From NCBI GenBank assembly GCA_018806985.1, contig JADANN010000385.1:372001-436000 (forward strand): a stretch of 64,000 nt of DNA. The letters are read 5' to 3'. The position numbers and the translations under genes were made by a program. Numbering within the stretch: the stretch's first letter is position 1; every line of letters begins with the position of its first letter. The notes beneath the pieces were generated by a model. It was given only the letters and a program-made list of their open reading frames with translations, did not search any database and was not told the DNA's origin. Positions 18,101 to 27,984 of this stretch are shown in pieces. Source of the stretch: Angiostrongylus vasorum. Lineage: Eukaryota > Nematoda > Chromadorea > Rhabditida > Metastrongylidae.

Positions 18101-21100
18101 GTACGTTTGACATCCCGAGGAATCCAGTCACTAACGGCTCTTGTCCATCGGTTGTCATTCAAACGCATTACGTGTCCTGCTCACCTTATCTTCGACTGTT
18201 TGGCGTACAGAACAGCACCTTTGGTTTTTGATCGTTGACGCAGGTCGGAGCTTCGGATCCCATCCCTTACTTGTGTGAAACGGGTTACTCCTAGCATCGT
18301 CCTTTCCACTGTGCGTTCGATAACGCTGATTGATCTTTTCATCCTGCTTACGCAGCGACGAGGTTTATGACGCATACGTTAGGGCAGGAAGTACCGTCGA
18401 GTCGAAAAGGTGGACACGGAGTCGGGTGTTCTTTGTTCTCTTCATTACATCCTCGATGCTCTTGAAAGCTCCATAAGTCGCCCGTTTCCTTCTGCTCAGC
18501 TCTGGAGCCAAGTCGTTCATCATATTGATTTCCCGACCTAGATAGACATAACTGGACCATTGCGAGGTATTCGTTCCGTTGAGCGTGAATGGGGCATATG
18601 AAACCAATCCGTTCTTCATGAACATCGTTTTTGTGATGTTTAGTCGAAGACCAATCTTTCCACAGGTTTTATCAAAGTCGACAAGCATACGTTCCGCTTG
18701 GCTAATGTTCGGTGTTATAAGGACGATGTCATCAGCAAAGCGAAGATGGTTTAATTGCCGTCCATCGATTTTCACTGCCATATTATCCCATTCCAATGTT
18801 CGCATGACATTCTCGAAGGTGGCGGTGAATAACGTTGGTGAGATGGTATCGCCTTGCCTAACCCCTCTTTTGACGTCAGTGTTAACATCGTGGTGGAATG
18901 GTGAAATCTTGGTTGTGAAATTTTTGTACAGCTCACGAAAAATCTTTATGTATTGAGTAGGGACTCCTTGACTATCAAGAGCTTCCATGACTGCTTCTAT
19001 CTCAGTTGAATCAAAGGCCTTCTGTAAATCGATGAAAGTGAGACAGTGCCGTCTTTTGTACTCTCGTGATACTTCAGTGAGCCTTGTTATCGTGTGGATG
19101 TGGTCCGTCGTACTAAATACTTTCCGAAACCCTGATTGCTCACGTGGCTGTCCTTCTTCCAGTGTTCTGTCAATCCTGTTTAGGATGACTCGAGTGAAAA
19201 GCTTTGTAGACGACAGGACAGCAGGCAGATTGGGCGATAGTTGCCGATATCGTGTAGGTCACCTTTCTTGAACAATAACAGGGTCTTGCTACTCTTCCAC
19301 TGAGTAGGTACTTTGCATTCAGACAGGTAACGGGTGAAGAGCCGAGCCAATGTGTTTACGAGGACTGGAGGAGGGTTGTTAAGGTGTTCTGGTCTTATCC
19401 TGTCTGGACCTGGTGCTGTTCGATTTTTCACCAACGAAATGGCATGTCGGATTTCGGAAGGGAGAACCGATGGTGCAACATATCCATCCTCCTTTATTTC
19501 ATATGACGGGAGGTGGACGTGGCTATCGAAGAGATCTGAGTAGTATTCGTGAATGGTTTTCTCTATTGCCTTTCTGGATGCTGTAACTGTTCTGTCTGGG
19601 CGTGGGAGTGCAGTCATCTTGGTCTTGTAATTGGCGAAGCTTCGGTGGGCTTTGCGAATGCTTTTCCCAGCCTCTGCAGCTTCGACCGTTACTGCTGCTC
19701 TTCTCTCTTTAAGATCTTCTTTTATCGCCTGTCTGCATTGTTTTGCAAGTTCGGACGTTAGTTCTCGGTTGCCTGCAGCTCGTGCGATTCCACTTTTGAG
19801 CTGACACGAGACTGCTAACACATATTTTAATGTTCGGTGAATAACGTTTCGGCGTTGAACATGAGGATCTCCTGAGGACACAACTCCTACTGAAATTCGA
19901 CGAGGTTCATGTGAATAGAAGACGCCGTCTCTTTGACACTTCGTTGGCACCTGTATTCTATACAGGATTCGATGACCGCCTCTCTTTGTGAAAACTCAGT
20001 TCGGCCGTATGCTGAAAACAACTGCTGTCACCGTCCAAGAAAAACAAGAAAAGCTGTGGATAACAAGTGCATTCTCAATAAAGTGCTCTTATGATATGAG
20101 CGGCAGGTAAAAGAAGACTCAACCGACTACTGCAAGATGCTTGTCGAAGGAATTAGAACTTGTGCCGGTGTCGCCTGAATTCTTCAGATAAGAAGTTAAG
20201 ACCGCATCTCCATTACAACTGAGTTGCTCAAAAAAGAAGGACACTTAGTCTCAATACTGCTGCAGCACACCTAACTTTGAGAATAAATGCCCGCTGTATA
20301 ACATCTTTGCGAGATGCTTTACATTGGGAGAGGCAAAAAAACGTTACTGGACGCAACAATAAAACAATCCTATCAGAAAAGTGCCGTCCCTTGGACTAAG
20401 TGCGAGTATAATATTCCTCCACTAGCCCTGATGAATGAAAATGAGACTAACCTCGTCCTGCCATGATTTGGAAGTGATAACGGAAAAGTTGTATACTAGT
20501 CTTCTCTGTTCCCTAATTTTCGGTAGAGAAAAAGCCCCTGGAATTCTTCCCTCTAAGTTTCAGCGAATAGCAATAAAGAGGAGACGACACTTAATGAGCT
20601 CAACAAAGGAGGAAAAGATCTCATTGAGAGTAAATGGAACAAAGATCAAGTTCGTGAAGAATCCACTCTGAGAAAGTGAACAAATCGACCGAAATGGCTT
20701 TCCCACTATGCTTGTAACGTTCTATAGTTGAGTTAGTTTTGTTAAACATTTTGCTTTTCCATTTTCAGGAGATTCTTATGAGGAACAACTGAAACGGTTT
20801 GTTATGTTTGTTGAAGTAACCGGTGGTTGGTTTGAGGAGTCTGCCTGATGAAGAAAGAAATGAGGTAAATTGATAACTGCTCCACCCACTTTGCAATTTT
20901 CATTAATTTTTTTTGCAATTATACAATTAATTGCAACTTTTGCAATTAACATTATATTGATCCACATTTTTTCAATCGTAAAGGTCTTATTCGGGGTGTT
21001 CACTGTTCTAATGAATCGATGTCCATTGTCAAACTCGTGTTGACGAGAACGCCGCTGCTGACGACTTCTCAATTGTCGTATATTCCGAGGAAAGTTGTTC

Positions 21101-22377
21101 TCTGTCGTCATAGACGACGTTAGACGGGTCCCGTCATCTCATCTTGTGGTGATGACGACCTGAAGCTGACTTTCGCTAGGCTGAACTTGGGATTTCTGGG
21201 AACCACTATGGCTTAACCAGCAATTCTCCGATAAATGGAAATTATGCTACGGTCCGCACAACCAGTGAGGACGAGCAATTCAAGTAAGTATGATTAACAC
21301 TGCAACATTCATGCTTTTTTGGCCTTTTATATATGTAGTTAAAAAATATGGGAGGGGTAGCGCAGTGGTTGGTTTGAAGTTCTTCAAGAAGCAAACTACT
21401 CCTATCACTTCCCGTCAACGCTCCTCCAATTCGCGTGAGATCGCGTTTGCTCGGGTGCCTCGATAAATGCAAGAGGAGTTGAGTCACCGAACATTGTATG
21501 ACACTCATAAAAAAAAACGAAATCGTGATGTACAGCCGAAACTACACACAAAATGTTCGAGGACCTCCTTGGATGATAACGGAGAGGAAAACCAATCGAA
21601 CGGCAGAAGCGCTGGTATCGCTATAGTAGTGATGACGGGTCACTTCACGCAAAATACTTGATACTTGATACTTAAAATGCCCATCCTCACTGTTTGTGCA
21701 GGCCGTAGCATAATCTCCACTTTTCGGATAGTTGCTGGTTATGCCATTGTGGTTCACTGCAGTCCCGAGGTCAGCCTAGCCAAAGTCTGCCCCAGGTCTT
21801 CGCCACCACAGGCAGTTGCAGCCCTTGTAGATCAGAGTGGAATTTGCCACCATGCGACTTTGATACCAGGACGGTGATGGATCCTGGTGTTGGTTTTCTC
21901 CTAGCTAGGCTTCCTGCTGGGACCGCCGGACCCCTTCTCAGCTTAGGAGACCCTGCCATGTGGATGAATCGCCCCGCTGTACATGTAGCGCGACACCGAG
22001 GGACACCTCCCTGCCACGATAAGGCGTTAAACCGTTGGGATGCATTTAATGTGAAATAAAGAACATAAACAAATTATGATGTTAACCCTTTATTTTCTGT
22101 GTGCCATAATTTTTCATGGCAGAGTATGGTGTGAATACAACCACAGCGATGCTGAGATATTCGCATGTCTTGGACCCCGGGCCAGATCGAACCAGGACTA
22201 CCCTTTCCGTGGGCTCGCGTATTACACACTGCGCCGCTGAGGCTTTGCTCTGCGTTTCTCTCAGTAGGTTTTCTACCTAACGCCGCCCTCAGCAATAGAT
22301 AAATTATTTATAAATATGTATTTCGTTTCAGAATCTGTTATTTGAAACTCTTGATAAGAATAAAGATAAATATAAAG
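6189..22377 (+). CDS. Unrecognised coiled-coil protein, first four exons
   Basis: Four short exons fit together in phase. Exon 1 is 6189-6314, starting MKAVSDAIREQF and ending at AAG before GTGAGC. Exon 2 is 17431-17545, after TTCCTTTCAG, rich in Glu and Gln (EEEQDEH; QEEQEELLRVF). Exon 3 is a 32-nt micro-exon, 20769-20800 (DSYEEQLKRF). Exon 4 is 22332-22377 (NLLFETLDKNKDKYK). Phases 0/0, 1/1 and 0/0 match at the junctions. The composition predicts a charged coiled coil, likely cytoplasmic or cytoskeletal. The ATG at 6189 is the first in-frame Met, although the frame stays open a further 11 codons upstream, so exon 1 might begin earlier. The gene is divergent from the NDR kinase, with about 1.1 kb between the starts. 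Introns of about 11, 3.2 and 1.5 kb contain LINE, SINE and Penelope debris. A weak likeness to taxilin-type coiled coils was seen but is not firm. I do not recognise the protein. Confidence 0.6.
6601..6870 (+). mobile_element. SINE-A copy in intron 1 of the coiled-coil gene
   Basis: Plus orientation, head GTAGCGCAGTGCTCGGAGG, core GGTACCAGACTTGTCTGG, 3' end CTTATCCTTTTG. It is the second copy within 500 bp of 5824-6110 in the same orientation, but divergence shows they are separate insertions. Confidence 0.8.
6871..8114. other. Intronic region with no recognised feature
   Basis: AT-rich sequence in the first intron of the coiled-coil gene. ORFs are short and show no protein family; I see no member of the repeat families listed here. 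Confidence 0.5.
8115..10180 (-). mobile_element. RTE-type LINE, internally deleted
   Basis: Minus-strand LINE. From right to left it keeps the C-terminal half of the endonuclease (TSEVRHTGTHTLEWNELSER near 9930-10000), reverse-transcriptase pieces (AGFQKGFSTMEHVHKITVLI near 9000) and the 3' part with the motif that reads RFTQVRDGIRSSDLRQRS in better copies. The reverse-transcriptase palm with the catalytic FADD box is deleted at about 8695-8700, where the text jumps from the C-terminal region to the QWD/palm entry. Multiple frameshifts. Non-functional. Confidence 0.8.
10245..10480. mobile_element. Palindromic SINE-C doublet 1
   Basis: Inverted arms: GCTGAGATATTTGCAAAGC at 10260-10278, with GGACCCC soon after, is answered by GGGGTCC, TTTTGCCACTATCTTAGC at about 10400-10428 in reverse complement. 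Between them lies a tRNA-like head on the minus strand with B-box GGGTTCGAATC. The right arm continues to the family tail (ATAATACCCTACCGTG, then AGGGAGTAAATAAAA). Confidence 0.7.
10481..11245. other. Intronic region with no recognised feature
   Basis: A 93-residue open frame on the minus strand (10730-11011; KMTKRSERVMKKVKRL) has no recognised family and no splice context; I do not call it a gene. Confidence 0.4.
11250..11530 (+). repeat. Repeat F copy
   Basis: Shares CACCCACGAAGATCTTCGCA-like text and the AATGTCACTGAATGCTGATCG block with the copies at 47.2 and 54.4 kb, in the same order and spacing. Family type unknown. Confidence 0.5.
11540..13919. other. Intronic region with no recognised feature
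   Basis: About 2.4 kb of the first intron of the coiled-coil gene. Open frames are short. A hydrophobic minus-strand frame (MALLHTLLVLSATALLLYIS, ending near 12030) could be a signal-like peptide but has no supporting gene structure. Confidence 0.4.
13920..14080. mobile_element. Palindromic SINE-C doublet 2 (diverged)
   Basis: Left arm AATACAACCACGATAGTGCT, then GAGATATTTGCAAAAC; right arm GTTTTCCTATTGTCTTAACA, then TTATTGTGGTTGTATT, its diverged reverse complement. The right arm ends in ATAATACCCTGCAACGAAG, the family tail. The tRNA-like centre is mostly lost. Confidence 0.6.
14081..14190 (-). repeat. Repeat E fragment
   Basis: TTGCTTGGATGCCTGAACGG, then GTTGTGCGGACCCCAGCA, matches the right-end portion of repeat E in reverse orientation. 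Only about 100 bp is recognisable. Confidence 0.55.
14350..15600 (+). mobile_element. RTE-type LINE of a second lineage, degraded
   Basis: Plus-strand reverse-transcriptase remnant in several frames: LRNYRPLCLFSVLYKLFTKA at about 14600-14660, EVEQAGFRQGF at about 14700, MDHIQT just after with a frameshift, then RLRINRKKTQFMRSP-type text near 15125-15160 and GYVYLGRSMDLES at about 15220-15260. The order matches RTE reverse transcriptases, but residues differ clearly from the other LINEs here. No FADD box survives. Dead. Confidence 0.7.
16110..16520 (-). mobile_element. Repeat E copy, reverse orientation
   Basis: Begins at the left with TACTTGCTTGGATACTTGGA and GGTTGTGCGGGCTCCAGCA, and ends with GGTAAACCGTTGGGAGG, the reverse complement of the left end of the copy at 3.47 kb. 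Nearly full length. Confidence 0.75.
16521..17067. other. Intronic region with no recognised feature
   Basis: No coding or repeat signal that I can name. Confidence 0.4.
17070..17200 (-). mobile_element. SINE-A copy, internally deleted
   Basis: Keeps the tRNA-like head (GTGTGGAGCAGTGGTCGG on the minus strand), the conserved CCCGGAGGGATGGAAGGC block (reverse complement in the SINE) and the TTTATCCTTTTAT tail, but lacks the middle of the body. Confidence 0.75.
17780..17870 (-). mobile_element. Solo Penelope-like terminal fragment with hammerhead-like core
   Basis: On the minus strand 17858-17822 reads GGCT, CTGAAGA, a short arm, GAAAC, GTT, AGCC: the conserved hammerhead order, with GGCT/AGCC as stem I. 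It matches the arms of the Penelope element at 39.2 and 41.7 kb. It abuts the 3' end of the LINE that starts at 17880. Confidence 0.55.
17880..19960 (-). mobile_element. RTE-type LINE, best-preserved reverse transcriptase
   Basis: Two long minus-strand frames, 19950-19180 and about 19200-18365. They read through KKGDLHDIGNYRPICLL, LTFIDLQKAFDSTEIEAVME, GVRQGDTISPTLFTA, LRFADDIVLITP (catalytic FADD at 18739-18728) and SSYVYLGREINMMNDL. They continue after a frameshift into VRDGIRSSDLRQRSK and DNRWTRAVSDWIPRDVKRT. This is the RTE-clade order. The endonuclease is missing, as expected of 5' truncation. A one-base insertion in the CLLS region near 19205 breaks the frame. It lies antisense in an intron of the coiled-coil gene. 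Confidence 0.9.
19961..20768. other. Intronic region with possible LINE debris
   Basis: Plus-strand frames contain scraps such as LYNIFARCFTLGEAKK (about 20296-20340) that look like a decayed coding element, possibly the upstream part of the second RTE lineage. Not firm. Ends at the splice acceptor of the micro-exon at 20769. Confidence 0.35.
20945..21130 (-). mobile_element. RTE-type LINE endonuclease fragment
   Basis: Matches 36265-36440 of another LINE in this window: GATCCACAT, TCTAATGAATCGATGT, CGTCATAGACGACGTTAGAC. On the minus strand it encodes endonuclease text such as HRFIRTVNTPNKTFTIEKMW. It lies between exons 3 and 4 of the coiled-coil gene. Confidence 0.65.
21131..21290 (+). repeat. 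Repeat E right-end fragment
   Basis: GAAATTATGCTACGGTCCGC, then ACAACCAGTGAGGACGAGC and CAAGTAAGTATG, the right end of repeat E in plus orientation, directly joined to the LINE fragment on its left. Confidence 0.65.
21346..21490 (+). mobile_element. tRNA-headed SINE fragment, unassigned family
   Basis: Begins GGGAGGGGTAGCGCAGTGGT, an A-box-like tRNA start, and has a B-box-like GAGATCGCG segment near 21440. The body matches none of families A-C clearly. Confidence 0.45.
21660..22060 (-). mobile_element. Repeat E copy, reverse orientation
   Basis: Starts with GATACTTAAAATGCCCATCC and GTTTGTGCAGGCCGTAGCA, and ends with GGCGTTAAACCGTTGGGATG. Contains the recurring open stretch DPGVGFLLARLPAGTAGP on the plus strand. 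Confidence 0.75.
22080..22290 (-). mobile_element. SINE-C copy (GGACCCC variant), minus orientation
   Basis: Tail at the left (TTTCATGGCAGAGTATGG), then GCTGAGATATTCGCAT and the tRNA-like head. On the minus strand the head reads AGCGGCGCAGTGTGTAATAC with B-box CTGGTTCGATCTGG. It ends about 40 bp before exon 4 of the coiled-coil gene. Confidence 0.7.
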
Positions 22378-22379
22378 GT

Positions 22380-24085
22380 ATGTAATAAATATGTAATATA
22401 AGAACTGTGCAGAAAAAATAAAAAATTTGACAAAAGTGGTAAGATCTACAGGTCTTTAGGTCCTTCAAGGTGACAGCTGTTGCACCTGCGTCAAAAATTC
22501 GTTGCAACGTTATTTTCTAAATATTTCATCATCGAAATACATTGTTAAGGAAAACGATCGAGCATCTTAAACAGAACGGGAAACGACAGTTTGTGAAGCC
22601 GTGGACGGACCGACGCGCGATCGCAACCACCTTTATCCTCCATTTTAAAGAATTCTTCCTAAAATTAGTCCCTGAAAACCTTTACTTTCTTCAGTGTCCT
22701 AACATGAGGACACTCTCTCAGTGTGAAGACAACCGTTTTACTTTTTACTTGATTATCTGGTGTCCTCTGATTAAATTGTATATTTTTGACCGCAAACTTC
22801 CGATTTTTCCCATGTTTCATCACATCACTTTTTTCAGTGAACGTTCATAAGTATCATGAAAAGTAATGAAAAATGTTGAAAAGCATTTGCTGAGTGTTTA
22901 AGTCAAAAACACTATGTGAATGTCTCTCCACACTTTTACTTCACGTCTGACTATGAATAATCCCAAGTAGGCAATTGTCGATTTAAAAATGTGAGCCATA
23001 AAGAAATCTCGTTTTCGCATTGACTAGTTAAAAGTATAGCTGATATCTTCCTTTTAAAAGGGCTGAAATTCCTATTGGCCAAATATTTCATCATGCTTTT
23101 CGTTTCGAATAACGTTAGTCCAGGAAAAATTCACACGGGATCCTTGTAGGATAGTAGGATAGCAGTTATTTTCTTTCTGAAGACAGAAACAGTGTTAAAT
23201 GGTGTTAAGGTGAGCATTGTTTACAGCAAAACAATGGAGAGAAAGAAGAATTGTTTCATAACATTCGTTTTTTTTAAGTGGATTGATAAGACTTAGATCT
23301 TCATTTTTATTATTTCGATCGAAATAATTCGCCATTACCTGTTGTACAGTTCTCAACACTTTCCCCATCCAATTCATTTTCTCTCCTTCATTTTCCGCAG
23401 AGGTTTTCGGATTTAGTGCACGTTCAGATGCTGCTTCAGAGAATGGAAGAGATTTGAACCACTGACCATGCTTGAATTCTTGCAACCCGGTATCTCAAGA
23501 CGTTAGAGTTGAGCGAACTGGAGCTTAAAGTTAAGATATCATTTTATTTTGTAAACTACTGTGCCTTCTCAGACTAATAGGCTAGCACAAAGTTGATGAA
23601 AGAAAGTTTACTAGGCTGACTTCTCGATGTTTTCGTCTTTTCCGATATACAATTAATTCGAGTCGATGAACCATAGGTTTGATCCATTTGGTCGCTGTCG
23701 TCATTTGGTTGTTCGTTGACACTTCGAGTCGAAAAACGAAGTTGCGGTATTCATATTCAATACCATATTTTCTGACTTAAGTCCCATCTACAATTTGCTT
23801 GTAACATCTATGAAAGCAGTGGGTCAGGTTTTCATGTGAGTTCGGCTATGGCCCGGCAATTTCTTGCCTCCTATTCACGATGACAAGGAAATGCTTGTCG
23901 AACGTGGTTTTCTTCGAAATCTCAACATAGGTAAAACGTTACTAGGTGTCTTCACCACAGAGAGTCGGATACTCCCAGAGCGGCGAAGATTCTTGCGTTT
24001 TGTCCACTGGTCGAGCGACTGTGATGTAATAGACCGAAATGATACCGTATTATGCAAATATGGAGAGCGGTAAGTCATTAATAAA
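22380..24085. other. Intronic region with no recognised feature
   Basis: Start of the 14.5-kb intron between exons 22332-22377 and 36885-37024. An open frame on each strand near 23864-24162 (plus: RGFLRNLNIGKTLLGVF) is not recognised. It directly precedes a Penelope-like fragment and may belong to it. Confidence 0.4.
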
Positions 24086-24088
24086 GTT

Positions 24089-24252
24089 CTCGATATTCTT
24101 GTTGAGCAAACGCGAGGTGTTGAGCAACACCTAGTAAACTGCCTATCAATATACCCTTCCACACTCTGAAGAAAGAGATACTGCCGAAACGTCAGCTTTG
24201 ACGGAAAAAAGAATGAAGTAACACCTCGTGTTTGCTCAGCAAGAATATTGAG
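24089..24252. mobile_element. Small element with 33-bp inverted ends and hammerhead-like core
   Basis: Left end 24089-24121 (CTCGATATTCTTGTTGAGCA, then AACGCGAGGTGTT) and right end 24220-24252 are inverted repeats with three mismatches. Between them 24166-24193 reads CTGAAGA ... GAAACGTC, the conserved hammerhead boxes, but helices I and II are poor. It is followed by ATGCCGAGGTTAATAGAAAG, also found beside the Penelope element at 41.86 kb. Confidence 0.55.
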
Positions 24253-24319
24253 GGCTATGCCGAGGTTAATAGAAAGTCGGTCTTGGGAATGACAGTATTT
24301 ATGAAGTGAATATGGAAAT

Positions 24320-24570
24320 GAACGGAGCGTTTAGTGCAGTGGTGATGTCACTCATAATGCGCACAACCGAATCAATTCGTTCTCTAGCTCGAAACCACCT
24401 TGGGCCCATCAATTCCTCATCCTCCCGGGCAGCAATTTGGTACCAGGCTTGTCTCGTACAAGCTGTCTCTCTACAATCCACCGGGTAACGCCTCAGCACG
24501 ACTATCTCAAGCTGCCAGGAAAAATCGACTCCACCAGTATTAAACGGCACTCATGATCGAGACGTAGAAT
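24320..24570 (+). mobile_element. SINE-B copy
   Basis: tRNA-like head TTTAGTGCAGTGGTGATGTC and body with GGTAACGCCTCAGCACGAC and AGGAAAAATCGACTC, shared with the copy at 45.13 kb. Part of the body (GGTACCAGGCTTGTCTCG) also resembles SINE-A, so the two families are related or recombined. Confidence 0.6.
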
Positions 24571-25130
24571 CGTCAAGAAGCACCCGAACCCATGTAGCAA
24601 AAGTTCGAAGGCCTTCGTGGATGGTGGACACCAGGAGACGAATCGAGTGTAAGAAATGCGGGTATCTGCCGCTTTAGGTGCTTTCCACAAGCTTTACCTG
24701 CTCAAGTTCAGTTCTTAATATGGTCTCGCTCCGTGTTCTATGAAATCACCAATGCCTCACTTGCATATTATGGATTGGCTTCCATTCGGCGTCTCAAATC
24801 TTACCTCTGATTTATCGAATAATCTGCCCATTTAATGATGTGACTTTTACCCAAATAACCTTTGGATTTACTCTTTGGATAACAAATATAGTTAAATATC
24901 CTACATTTGAAGTTTCGGGGGTTTTTTGAATGAGGGCAGACGATGAATTGTTGATTTTATCCAAAGATTTCTTGTGGTATTAAAGCTATGTAGATCCTTA
25001 CTAGTTAAAAGCATATCATTGCAAAATGCCTGTGAAATAGGGTGTAAATGAAAAGGTTATTGCACATATAGTCTATATGACATAATGGTCAACTTGAAAT
25101 AAAGGTTTGAATCACAAATTCCAAGATTAG
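24571..25130. other. Intronic region with no recognised feature
   Basis: No coding or repeat signal that I can name. Confidence 0.4.
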
Positions 25131-25133
25131 TGT

Positions 25134-25420
25134 GACGCGTGTAGGGTAGTGGATGGAGGCGGACTGCAATACACTTTGGATCGATCCGCGTCCCAGGCTC
25201 ACCAAGCCCTGCGTCCCTCCGGGGTCGGAAATTTGGTACGAGGCTTGCATGGGAGGATAGCACCACTGGTTCGATACATCGGCAGGCCACCGCGAGTCAT
25301 TGTATAGGCCAGATATGCATTCAGTCACGTCCAACGATGCTTAATGAAGTAGACTGCATGGCGCATCCCTCAGATATTTACCAACGTCGAGAGCTCTACC
25401 CTTCTTTTTATCCTTTAGCA
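25134..25420 (+). mobile_element. SINE-A copy, plus orientation
   Basis: Head GCGTGTAGGGTAGTGGATGG with B-box GGATCGATCC, core GGTACGAGGCTTGCATGG, 3' end CTTCTTTTTATCCTTTAG. Confidence 0.8.
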
Positions 25421-25614
25421 TTTGCATAGCTGCATAAGGTAATATTTCCATTCTTCTACTAGTTTTTTTATTTTAGCACGCAGACGCTGTCTTCTTCTGT
25501 TTCGGAAGCTTATATCATATTGTGATTGCATCTTGAATGCCGTCATCAATCTAGCTTCACTAAGGTTTCGTCTGGTACAGTTCACAATTTTCGTAGCCTA
25601 GATAAATTATTTTC

Positions 25615-25920
25615 ACCAAGCAGGGAAGACAGACCACCGTAAGAGCTCTTCACGAAAACCGTAGAAAAGAGACATGATATTCAACGAGTCTCTAGAGCGA
25701 GCAGAACCTAGTAGGCTACTCTTGCACTCGAAAGGGAAAAATTGGAAGAAAAGGAAAGGACAATAGCGCGTTCGTTCCCCACCGCAGACACCTGCGGTCC
25801 GGAGTTTTTGCAAATATCTCAGCATCATTAAAGTTACATTTCGCAAAAAATGGAAGATTTGCTGGCGCCCGCTCGAGTCGTCGACCATCAACGGGACGAG
25901 AGTTGATACAGGTGATGGCG
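25615..25920 (+). mobile_element. RTE-type LINE 3' end interrupted by a SINE-C fragment
   Basis: Left part AGAGCTCTTCACGAAAACC, then CAACGAGTCTCTAGAGCGAG; right part GATTTGCTGGCGCCCGCTCG, then AGTCGTCGACCATCAACGGG. These are adjacent in other LINE copies (compare 52.9-53.05 kb). A SINE-C fragment at about 25754-25848 splits them, with AAATTGGAAGA on the left and AAAATGGAAGA on the right as a likely target duplication. Confidence 0.7.
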
Positions 25921-26019
25921 AATTACTCTGAATAGAGAGGATAATACCCACGATCGACTTTCTTCAAACCTCGGCACTGATCAATAGTTCGCTTTTTTGA
26001 TAAGCACGCAAGAATTTGT

Positions 26020-26470
26020 TAGTTTATTCTTTATTCACAAAAAAGCTGACGTTTCGACGGAGTTTATCCTCTTCACAGCCTGGAAAGGTCAAGTTGTCTG
26101 CAATTCATGCAGCTGAACATCTGCGTAACCAAAACAGAGAAAACAGTAAATCAGATTTCAATCGCATCGAAAACAAAGTAGCTTCTATGAGTCTCCAGCT
26201 GAGTATTTCACGTCAACTCCAACCACGTAGAGTTCACATGAATGGGTAGTGTGCCTCTCTCACACTGGAATATCAGTCTTAAATACTGTGTGAGATTATT
26301 GTGTGATAACGACGCATTCCTCTCTACGGTTTATTTTTTGATTCTTGGAATTTACCCAGAATGCTTCGAGGGTTTTGCGCGTTGAAGTTTTCCATTCCTA
26401 TGCGAAGATAGTATTTTCTAATTCAAAATCTTATTCGATATTCCTTTGTCTTCTGTTTATGCCCACTTGA
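26020..26470 (-). mobile_element. Penelope-like element 3' fragment
   Basis: The left part (GCTGACGTTTCGACGGAG, CACAGCCTGG) resembles the ribozyme-bearing terminal arm of the Penelope element. The part at 26290-26410 matches 39490-39600, including GGGTTTTGCGCGTTGAAG. The GIY-YIG region is decayed and no frame survives. Confidence 0.6.
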
Positions 26471-27340
26471 GTGTTCTGTTCGGCTTTAAGTTTCGAAACA
26501 CAATTTGTTGTATGAAGCAAACACCTTTCCATGGAGCTGCTTCGAAATCTAGCACGCTTCTTATCCTAACGCCGCCTTGGAGAGCAGCTACAATAGAATC
26601 GTCACGATTTAGATACAGCAACAGTATCATGGGTGCTGTTCAGGAACACCGGGTGGGTTACAGTGCAATACATGCAGGTCCCTTCTTCTATAAAGCCCCA
26701 GGCCATCACGCTAACCCTCCATCGAGGGTTAGCGCCAGATTTTTCTTTTGAAAGGCGTGCCTTGATCTACTAAGACTTGCGACTGCCAGTGATAAAGGCT
26801 GGAGAACAATATGACACCGCGATACCGGAGTGCGGCACACATTTGCCCACGATGGATGCCAGCCGGTGAACGCAATGAAATAAATGCTTGATCCGCATAG
26901 TAAATCAAGTCGTGTCATTTAAATATATGAATATTAGTAGTTTTGCGCTAAAACAGATTGTTGATTGGTAGACGCCGCCAAATCAAAGTGCAAATAAGCC
27001 TACAATATTTGTTCCGTATCAGTTTTTCAAGAGAAAGCCCAGGATGAGGGAACACCTCTACATGAATCTCTTAAACTATAACATTCCCAATGAACAATGA
27101 ATATAGCAGTGACAAAGTACATTCCCTAATGATCAACTTCCATACGTTTTTCCTACGGATATTCATTTTCAAAGAGTCGAAATCGAGAATGTTTGAGGCG
27201 AATTTCTTCCATCAATATAAATTCTTCCGTCCACTCATCGTTATTTCTTCGTCTCTTCTCTGACGTGATTGACATCCAAAGTATTTCTCATGCGTTTAGC
27301 TGCTAATCCTGCCTAGTCAACCATTGTTTTTTCAATGACA
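26471..27340. other. Intronic region with no recognised feature
   Basis: Short open frames only. A small direct repeat (GCTAACCCTCCATCGAGGG region near 26710) is local. Confidence 0.4.
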
Positions 27341-27342
27341 GG

Positions 27343-27425
27343 GGCATCAGTAGCGCAGTGATTGGAGAAGCACTGATCGTGCACTGATGGTTAATGGGTC
27401 TATCTCAATGTTTTATGCATATTCA
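27343..27425 (+). mobile_element. tRNA-like SINE head fragment
   Basis: GGGCATCAGTAGCGCAGTGA followed by a GGTTAATGGG B-box-like segment; the body does not match the other families. Confidence 0.35.
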
Positions 27426-27682
27426 AACTATTGTATCGTTCTTCTCAAACACTTCTTTAAGAAAAAAAGACCATAAAAACAACACGAAGTTTATAATGAT
27501 TGCCTGAAGCCGTTCTGTCTAGATCACAACATTACCTTCAACAACTACATTCGTTGTCGCATTAGCAGCTACAAAATTCCCAGCTGCTACTTAAGAATAA
27601 ATCGCGTTTGTTAAAAACGTCAACGATGAAACGAAAATGTGTAGCATTTATCTAATAGCCTTATTGTTTCACATCGGGGTAT

Positions 27683-27966
27683 AAAAAGGATAAAGGATAA
27701 AGCTCTCGGCGTTGATCAATCCCTGAGGGATGCGCCATGCATTCGACTTCACTAAGTATCGTTGGAGGTGACTGAATGCATATCTGGCCTTTACAATAAC
27801 TCGCAGTGTCCTACCGATGTATACAGCCAGTGTTGCCTCCCAGACAAGTCCGGTACCAATTTGCCGACCCCCGGAGGGATGGAAGACTTGGTGAGCCAGA
27901 GGCGCGGGGATCGATTCCACGTGTGTGTCGCAGTGGCGCCTCCAACCACAGCGCCACACGCGCCAC
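27683..27966 (-). mobile_element. SINE-A copy with target duplication
   Basis: Minus orientation, full length, flanked by TTCACATCGGGGTAT (27668-27682) and TTCACGTTGGGGTAT (27967-27981), a 15-bp duplication with two mismatches. The head on the minus strand reads GTGTGGCGCTGTGGTTGG with B-box GGAATCGATCC. Confidence 0.85.
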
Positions 27967-27984
27967 TTCACGTTGGGGTATGGA

